A program made the translations under genes and the position numbers. Shown here piece by piece: positions 13,937-18,428 of a stretch of 18,428 bases of DNA. Source of the DNA: Clostridia bacterium. Its GTDB lineage: Bacteria > Bacillota_A > Clostridia > Christensenellales > Aristaeellaceae. How positions within the stretch are numbered: position 1 is the first letter of the stretch; every line of letters starts with the position of its first letter. The notes under the pieces were generated by a model. That model searched no databases. It was not told the origin of the DNA and saw only the letters and a program-made list of their open reading frames with translations. The DNA lies in the NCBI GenBank assembly GCA_017432405.1, contig JAFRJF010000178.1, forward strand, positions 1 through 18,428. The letters run 5' to 3'.

Positions 13937-15178
13937 ATGATGATGATAAAGAGAATCGTGACGGTCATGCTGGCTGTCGCGCTGCTGGCGGCCCTGGCGC
14001 TGCCGGCGGTGGCGGACGCCTTTACGCTGTATGTCACCAAGGACGGCGTGAAGGTGTACGCGAAGAAGGACACCGGCGCCAAGGTGTACAGGCGGCTGTC
14101 CAAGGGTGAGAAGCTGCTGATCGAGAAGAAGAGCGGCAATTGGTATGCCATACTGGTGCAGGACCCCTCCGGCGACGGTCAGACCCTGGGCTGGGTCCAG
14201 GCCAAGTACCTGAGCACCACCAAGCCCTCCAAGGAGAAGAAAAAGAAGGCTACCCAGGCCCCGAGGGCCACGGTGTCGCCCCAGAAGGAGATCGACCGGC
14301 TGCTGGACACCATGCGGGACGTGACGCCCTACGACGCCCGGGTGGTCACGAAGACCGAGCGGGGCACCGTAGCGCTGCGCCGCCAGCCCTCCACGGCCGG
14401 CCAGCAGATCCTGAGCCTGATGAACGGCTCGCCGCTGAGGGTGCTGGCCGAGGGCGAGGGCTGGTTCCGGGTTTCCGATCCGGCCAGCGGCCATACCGGC
14501 TACATGTCCAGCAAATACATCGTCAGGTCCACCGAGGTGGCCGACGACGGGGATGAGGACGGGTATGGGGACGACCGGGACGCGGCGGCGGAGGCCGTCG
14601 ATGAAGCGGCGCGCGACGGGGGCCGCACGGTGGCGCCCATCGCCGTTGAGGTGGACGTGAACCACCTGCCCGACGGGGAATATCCCGTGGCCTTTGACCG
14701 GGGCGACGTGGCCCGCCTGGCCTCCGGCACCTACATGAACGCCGTGCACGTCTGCGCCATGGAGGTGTACGCCGATGGCGACATCGAGAACCTGGCCGAA
14801 GGGGACAGCGTCGTTGTCGCGGGCTCGGCCATTCCCGTTTCGACGGTGATCTCGGAGGGCAGCCTGGTGCAGATCAACGGCGGCACGGGCGCGGCGGACG
14901 GCTGTGACTTCATCCGGACGGCGGACGGCAACTGGCGCGTGAATGGCTTCGACGACCTGCCCACCTATACCGAGCTGGGCGTGACCACGCTGGTGGTGGA
15001 CGAATCGGCGGTGTTCACCGACGCATCTGACATCGACAGCGACCCCGTCACCGCGCCTTACGACGGCATCGTCGAGGCCATGCAGGGCGCGGCCTTCGAC
15101 GGCTTCTACGCCGACAACACCACCGTGACGATCCGTTCGGGCCGGGTAGTGCGCATCGACCGGGTGTTTGTGCCGTAA
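13937..15178 (+). CDS. Exported protein with two SH3 domains and an unrecognised C-terminal domain
   Basis: A 413-residue protein. The signal peptide ends around VADA (residue 28). The first SH3 domain (about 29-93) has VTKDGVKVYAKKDTGAKV and ends GWVQAKYL. A Lys-rich linker (95-112) leads to the second SH3 domain (about 137-197), with RGTVALRRQPSTAGQQIL and GYMSSKYIV. An acidic linker (202-230) precedes a C-terminal domain of about 180 residues (235-413, LPDGEYPVAFDRGDVARL, SLVQINGG, SGRVVRIDRVFV), which I do not recognise. Three ATGs in a row (13937, 13940, 13943) follow GGAGG at 13929-13933; the second or third has better spacing. Bacterial SH3 domains often bind the peptide part of peptidoglycan. 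It may be read from the upstream gene through the hairpin spacer; no clear promoter is seen in that gap. Confidence 0.82.
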   Translation: MMMIKRIVTVMLAVALLAALALPAVADAFTLYVTKDGVKVYAKKDTGAKVYRRLSKGEKLLIEKKSGNWYAILVQDPSGDGQTLGWVQAKYLSTTKPSKEKKKKATQAPRATVSPQKEIDRLLDTMRDVTPYDARVVTKTERGTVALRRQPSTAGQQILSLMNGSPLRVLAEGEGWFRVSDPASGHTGYMSSKYIVRSTEVADDGDEDGYGDDRDAAAEAVDEAARDGGRTVAPIAVEVDVNHLPDGEYPVAFDRGDVARLASGTYMNAVHVCAMEVYADGDIENLAEGDSVVVAGSAIPVSTVISEGSLVQINGGTGAADGCDFIRTADGNWRVNGFDDLPTYTELGVTTLVVDESAVFTDASDIDSDPVTAPYDGIVEAMQGAAFDGFYADNTTVTIRSGRVVRIDRVFVP

Positions 15179-15216
15179 AAGAACCAAGGAAATACCTTCT
15201 AATTTGTCCGATGGGC

Positions 15217-15246
15217 TTGACGTCCAGGCCTGTTAAGGGTTAAAAT
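15217..15246 (+). promoter_or_regulatory. Promoter of the coiled-coil/lysozyme gene pair
   Basis: TTGACG (15217-15222), an 18-base spacer, TAAAAT (15241-15246): five of six matches in each hexamer. The ATG of the coiled-coil gene is 36 bases downstream. Confidence 0.65.
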
Positions 15247-15281
15247 ATACTTAATAGCATATTTGCAAAGGAGGACAAACC

Positions 15282-15992
15282 ATGTTCGGAAGCAAGAAGA
15301 TACAGGAGCTGGAAGACAGGGTTCGCGAGCTTACGGAGAGCCTGAGCCGGGCGCAGTCCGACAACGCCAGCCTGACCCAGCAGCTGGACACCGCCAGCAG
15401 CCGCATCCGCGAGATGGAGGCCCAGCTGAAGGACTTCGACCTTGAACGGGCCAGGGAGGAGGCCAAGGCTTCCCGGGCGGAGTTCGAGGGCCTGAAGGAC
15501 CTCTACACCCGCAAGAACCGCGAGTTCGACGAGTACAAGGAGGAAGAAGAGCAGCGGTTTGCCCGCGACCAGGCGCTGCAGCGGCACAACCTCGAAAACG
15601 AGATCCGCGACAACCGCCAGGCCAACCAGGAATATGTCACCAGCACCGTCAAGACCTTCGGCGAAAGCTACAACTATTACCTGGGCCAGATCAAGGTGCT
15701 GCTGGACGCCCTGGGGAACGTGGCCACCCGCACCGGCGAGACGCTGTTCGCCGGCGGCAACGCCGACCTGCGCGCCAGCTTCGGCCATCAGATGCGCGAC
15801 CTGCTGAAGTCCGGCGTGGACGCCTTCGCCGACGACGAGGAGGAGCTGGTGGTCGTGGCCGAGGAAGCCCCCGAGGCGGAGGAAGCGCCGGCGGAGACTG
15901 CCCCCGAAGCGGCTGAAGAAGTCGCCGGGGAAGCCGCCGAAGAGCCCCTGGAGGAGGCCAAGGCCCTGGACGAAGAGGCCGACATGATGTAA
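15282..15992 (+). CDS. Cytoplasmic coiled-coil protein with acidic tail
   Basis: A 236-residue protein without a signal peptide or membrane helix. Residues about 4-115 show strong heptad patterning (KKIQELEDRVRELTESL and onward, very rich in Glu, Arg and Gln). Residues about 116-182 form an amphipathic helical region (GESYNYYLGQIKVLLDALG, FGHQMRDLLKSGVDAF). The tail (183-236) is Glu/Ala-rich low complexity. AAAGGAGG lies about eight bases before the ATG. It has its own promoter and is followed after 36 bases by the lysozyme-domain gene, which ends in a terminator, so the two likely form one unit. I do not recognise a family. A scaffold or cell-division/envelope adaptor role is only a guess from the coiled coil and neighbourhood. 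Confidence 0.8.
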   Translation: MFGSKKIQELEDRVRELTESLSRAQSDNASLTQQLDTASSRIREMEAQLKDFDLERAREEAKASRAEFEGLKDLYTRKNREFDEYKEEEEQRFARDQALQRHNLENEIRDNRQANQEYVTSTVKTFGESYNYYLGQIKVLLDALGNVATRTGETLFAGGNADLRASFGHQMRDLLKSGVDAFADDEEELVVVAEEAPEAEEAPAETAPEAAEEVAGEAAEEPLEEAKALDEEADMM

Positions 15993-16028
15993 GCGACCTG
16001 GTATACCCTTACCTTTTGGAGAACACGC

Positions 16029-17210
16029 ATGAGACACCATTTACGCTTGTCGGCGGCGGCGCTGGGCCTCGCGGCCCTGCTGCTGCTGCCGGCGGGGTCC
16101 GTCGGCGAGGTGGCGGAGGATAACGAAGAGATCGTCATCGAGGCGGATACGGAGGGCGTATTCGATCCCTCGGACCTGAGCGGGCTGGGCGCGCTGGACC
16201 TGGGCGACCTCGTGGAGGAGCTGGAGGTCCCGACCCCGGCGCCCACGAAGACGCTGAAGCCCACGAAGACCCCCAAGCCCACGAAGACGCCGGAGCCCCC
16301 GTGGCTCACCTCCCGCCATTACCCGAAGGACAAGGTCAACTTTGAGAACGAGATCTGGGACATACTGACCGGCAAGTGGGGCCTTGAGGACTTCCAGGCC
16401 GCGGGGCTGATGAGCAGCATACAGGCCGAGAGCAGCTTCTGCCCCTACAACGTGCAGGGCATGGGCGGCTCGGACGACCGGGGCGCGTACCTCTACGACG
16501 CCGGGGACAGCGTGGGCTTCGGCTTGTGCCAGTGGACGTCCTCGGGCCGAAAGGCCAACCTCCAGGGCTTCGCCGCCTCCCGTGGCAGCGCGGACCTGGT
16601 GTGGGACTTCGATACCCAGATGGCCTTTATGTACCGGGAGCTGGACATGAAGGCCCTCAAGGCCACGAAGACGCTGTACGAGGCGGCGGAGTGGACCGTG
16701 ATGCGCTACGAGCGCCCCAACCAGCGCTATGCCAATTCCTGGCCCGGCACCCGCTACGAGAAGGGCCGGGCGATCTACAGGCGCCACACTGGCAAGGCCT
16801 ACGGGGAGCCGGCGCTGGAATTCTCGGTGAAGTACGGCAAAAACGACGCCCTTCAGGCCGGCGCGCTGGCGCTGGACGCCGAGGCCATGGGCAGCCTGAC
16901 GGTGAGCAGCAACTACTACTGGCGGCTGACGCTGGCGGACGCCGACGAGATCGACGAAGCGCCGTGGCTGGCGGTGAAGGGCCCGTCCTTCTACTATCCC
17001 ACCCTGACGGAGGACTGCGTCTGCGGCTATGCCGGCGAGAAGGCACTGGCGCTGTCCGTCGCCCGGCCCCTGGAGTCGGGGAAGGACTATCGCGCGACGC
17101 TGCGCTTTGAAATCTATCGGGGCAAGCACGAGGTCAGGACCGTGAAGATCACGGTGACCGGCCTGGAGGCGGAGAAAGCGGAGAAACAGAATACGGAGGA
17201 GGCGCGCTGA
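16029..17210 (+). CDS. Exported phage-tail-type lysozyme domain protein
   Basis: A 393-residue protein. The signal peptide (1 to about 26) is followed by an acidic stretch (27-66) and a PT/K-rich linker (68-91, PTPAPTKTLKPTKTPKP). A Phage_lysozyme2-type domain (about 102-255) shows the hallmark AAGLMSSIQAESSF with the likely catalytic Glu134, then SVGFGLCQWTSSGRK and FDTQMAFMYREL. The rest (about 260-380) is a beta-rich domain with TLTVSS-type strands and one Cys-x-Cys pair (330-332); its role is unknown. Such domains cleave peptidoglycan glycan strands, so the protein probably remodels the wall from outside the membrane. A TTGGAG site seven bases before the ATG is adequate. The terminator follows immediately. 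No phage structural genes are nearby, so this is a host-type use of the domain. Confidence 0.87.
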   Translation: MRHHLRLSAAALGLAALLLLPAGSVGEVAEDNEEIVIEADTEGVFDPSDLSGLGALDLGDLVEELEVPTPAPTKTLKPTKTPKPTKTPEPPWLTSRHYPKDKVNFENEIWDILTGKWGLEDFQAAGLMSSIQAESSFCPYNVQGMGGSDDRGAYLYDAGDSVGFGLCQWTSSGRKANLQGFAASRGSADLVWDFDTQMAFMYRELDMKALKATKTLYEAAEWTVMRYERPNQRYANSWPGTRYEKGRAIYRRHTGKAYGEPALEFSVKYGKNDALQAGALALDAEAMGSLTVSSNYYWRLTLADADEIDEAPWLAVKGPSFYYPTLTEDCVCGYAGEKALALSVARPLESGKDYRATLRFEIYRGKHEVRTVKITVTGLEAEKAEKQNTEEAR

Positions 17211-17228
17211 TTAGCGCCTCTTTTTTTT
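17199..17228 (+). terminator. Strong rho-independent terminator of the envelope array
   Basis: Stem GAGGCGC (17199-17205) with GCGCCTC (17214-17220), an 8-base loop that includes the TGA stop codon, then eight T residues (17221-17228). Confidence 0.92.
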
Positions 17229-17235
17229 CAGAGGG

Positions 17236-17562
17236 GGGAACTACTGATTTGTCGGGCTGACGCCAAGGCAATAGGGAATAGGGAATAGGCAATAGGAATG
17301 GCGGCTGCCGCGTACATATCGATATCGTGCGTGTCGTCCTAAGGGATTAACTACGTGTCTCAGCAGCGACATGTAGTTATTCCTTCAGAGCGGCGTCTGC
17401 GCTGCCGTTACAGGATTTTGGGGGATTCCGGGCTTCTCTTTCTTCGCGGGAACGTTACCTTTGTCTTCGATGCAACGTTCCCTGCGCGGCTTTTCCTATT
17501 GCCTATTGCCTATTCCCTATTGCCTATCCCCTTGACGTCAGCGCTACAAATCAGAAGTTCCC
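17236..17562. mobile_element. MITE-like element with ~60-bp terminal inverted repeats and heptamer repeats
   Basis: The left end GGGAACTACTGATTTGT (from 17236) and the complement of the right end GGGAACTTCTGATTTGT (to 17562) match at 16 of 17 positions. The similarity continues through GCTGACG(C/T)CAAGG into arrays of 7-base units GG(C/G)AATA: four units at 17267-17294 and about five at 17495-17530 on the other strand. The interior contains two more dyads: TAACTACGTGTC (17348-17359) with 17368-17379, and GGGAACGTT (17448-17456) with AACGTTCCC (17474-17482). There is no credible gene inside. No target-site duplication is evident. It lies between the terminator and the trpB promoter. It could alternatively be a structured RNA region. 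Confidence 0.65.
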
Positions 17563-17590
17563 TGTCTGAACTGACGCAAAAAAAGAGGGA

Positions 17591-17620
17591 TTGTACATTT
17601 CCTCACACACATGCTATAAT
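17591..17620 (+). promoter_or_regulatory. Extended -10 promoter of trpB
   Basis: TTGTAC (17591-17596), an 18-base spacer, TATAAT (17615-17620) preceded by TG (TGCTATAAT). The leader to the TTG start is only about 55 bases, with no T-box, trp leader peptide or attenuator hairpin visible. Confidence 0.6.
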
Positions 17621-17679
17621 AAGGACAGTGATCATATTCCGAAACCATCCACTCAAATACCGAAAGGGGATCGTCTGCT

Positions 17680-18428
17680 TTGAACAAGTACAGGGATTTC
17701 GACAACTACCTGAAGGAGTATCCGTCCACGGACGGGTATTTCGGGAAATACGGCGGCAACTACCTGGAGGACCCTGAGCTGATCAAGGCCTTTCAGGAAT
17801 ACGGGGAGGCCTATAACACGATCGCTCAGTCCGCGCAGTTCATCGCGGAGCTGCGGCGGATCCGCCGTGATTTCCAGGGGCGGCCGACGCCGGTCTACCA
17901 CTGTCAGAACCTTTCCAATCTGCTTGGCAGGACGCAGATCTACTTAAAGCGCGAGGACCTCAACCACACCGGTGCGCACAAGCTCAACCACTGCATGGGA
18001 GAGGGCCTTCTGGCCAAATACATGGGCAAGAAAAAGCTCATCGCGGAGACAGGCGCCGGACAGCACGGCGTGGCACTCGCCACCGCCGCCGCCTATTTCG
18101 GACTGGAGTGCGACATCTATATGGGCGAAGTGGATATCGCCAAACAGGCGCCGAACGTGACCCGCATGAAGATGCTGGGCGCCAATGTCATCCCCGTCAG
18201 CTGCGGCCTCAAAACGCTCAAGGACGCGGTCGATGCCACCATTATGGCCTACTCCGAGGAATACAGGGACGCCGTCTACTGCATCGGCACCGCCGCAGGT
18301 CCTCAGCCCGTCCCGCTGCTGGTACGCGATTTCCAGTTCTGCAGCGGGGAGGAGGCCAGGGCCCAGTTTCTGGACCAGACCGGCCATCTGCCGGACCAGG
18401 TCGCTGCCTGTGTGGGCGGCGGCTCCAA
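17680..18428 (+). CDS. trpB: Tryptophan synthase beta chain (TrpB), 3' end cut by window
   Basis: The first 249 residues of a PLP enzyme that joins indole and serine to make tryptophan. Visible marks are [13 protein letters not shown] near residue 20, [14 protein letters not shown] with the PLP Lys101, [11 protein letters not shown] with the catalytic Glu123, [16 protein letters not shown] and the start of the PLP-phosphate loop GGGS at the window edge. The start is TTG at 17680, nine bases after AAAGGGGA; no ATG occurs for about 100 codons in this frame, so gene callers that need ATG or GTG would miss it. Deviations from common TrpB are the longer N-terminus and GPQPVP in place of the usual GPHPxP in the communication domain. 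It has its own promoter and no trp genes upstream. It may be a stand-alone TrpB-like enzyme. Confidence 0.88.
   Translation, partial: MNKYRDFDNYLKEYPSTDGYFGKYGGNYLEDPELIKAFQEYGEAYNTIAQSAQFIAELRRIRRDFQGRPTPVYHCQNLSNLLGRTQIYLKREDLNHTGAHKLNHCMGEGLLAKYMGKKKLIAETGAGQHGVALATAAAYFGLECDIYMGEVDIAKQAPNVTRMKMLGANVIPVSCGLKTLKDAVDATIMAYSEEYRDAVYCIGTAAGPQPVPLLVRDFQFCSGEEARAQFLDQTGHLPDQVAACVGGGS

Noticed and set aside
11804..15187. Very long minus-strand open frame (over 1,100 codons) opposite three exported-protein genes
   Set aside because: It is an antisense shadow in GC-rich DNA: low-complexity His/Ala/Gly/Leu-rich translation with no domain, no ribosome binding site, and opposite genes with clear signal peptides and domains.
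16029..17210. Prophage remnant suggested by the phage-type lysozyme domain
   Set aside because: The protein has a host-style signal peptide and PT linker, and no phage structural, integrase or holin genes are nearby.
17267..17530. CRISPR-like array from the repeated short units
   Set aside because: The units are 7 bases long, directly abutting and inverted between two ends, with no spacers and no cas genes.
17563..17679. T-box, trp leader peptide or attenuator before trpB
   Set aside because: The leader is only about 55 bases after the promoter, with no Trp-codon run, no T-box motif and no terminator hairpin.

Overview
The window comes from a GC-rich, low-GC-lineage-style Gram-positive bacterium, most likely an uncultured member of the Clostridia (Bacillota). 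The grounds are strong AGGAGG ribosome binding sites, Clostridia-typical small families (an RNHCP zinc protein and a CD3324-type helix-turn-helix protein), a KdpDE/Ktr potassium module, and exported SH3 and Cys-repeat proteins with proline/threonine linkers. No species is assigned. The right edge cuts a tryptophan synthase beta gene and the left edge cuts an ABC ATPase gene.

Left part (1-4215): the end of an ABC ATPase whose front looks like an exporter ATPase and whose back looks like a polar amino acid (GlnQ-type) ATPase; an overlapping YjjG-type HAD nucleotidase; a perfect 25-bp palindrome; a two-gene minus-strand unit (CD3324-like HTH protein, then RNHCP zinc protein) behind a leader rich in inverted repeats with its own promoter and a 10-codon mini-ORF; a 5'-truncated Rpn-family (PD-(D/E)XK transposase-like) remnant; and a minus-strand Ldh_2-type malate/lactate dehydrogenase.

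Middle (4216-9613): an A+T-rich 414-bp spacer with a cluster of DnaA-box-like sequences, then a minus-strand operon kdpD (short form) - kdpE - trkH/ktrB. It is divergent from a plus-strand ktrA/trkA and an unlisted 39-residue membrane protein. The divergent spacer holds a large inverted repeat made of CTT(A/T)ATG boxes that could be the KdpE operator. The genes together make a self-contained potassium-uptake module: a Ktr-type channel (TrkH plus RCK subunit) with its own two-component regulator, and no KdpFABC in sight.

Right part (9764-17228): an array of envelope genes, all on the plus strand: a small SH3-like exported protein; an acidic exported protein built of three copies of an unrecognised 140-residue domain; an exported protein with SH3, six Cys/His repeats, two peptidoglycan-binding domains and a C-terminal beta domain; a two-SH3 exported protein; a cytoplasmic coiled-coil protein; and an exported phage-type lysozyme domain protein, closed by a strong terminator. 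Their shared themes suggest a cell-wall-associated function that I cannot name. A roughly 330-bp terminal-inverted-repeat element with heptamer repeats (MITE-like) lies between this array and trpB.
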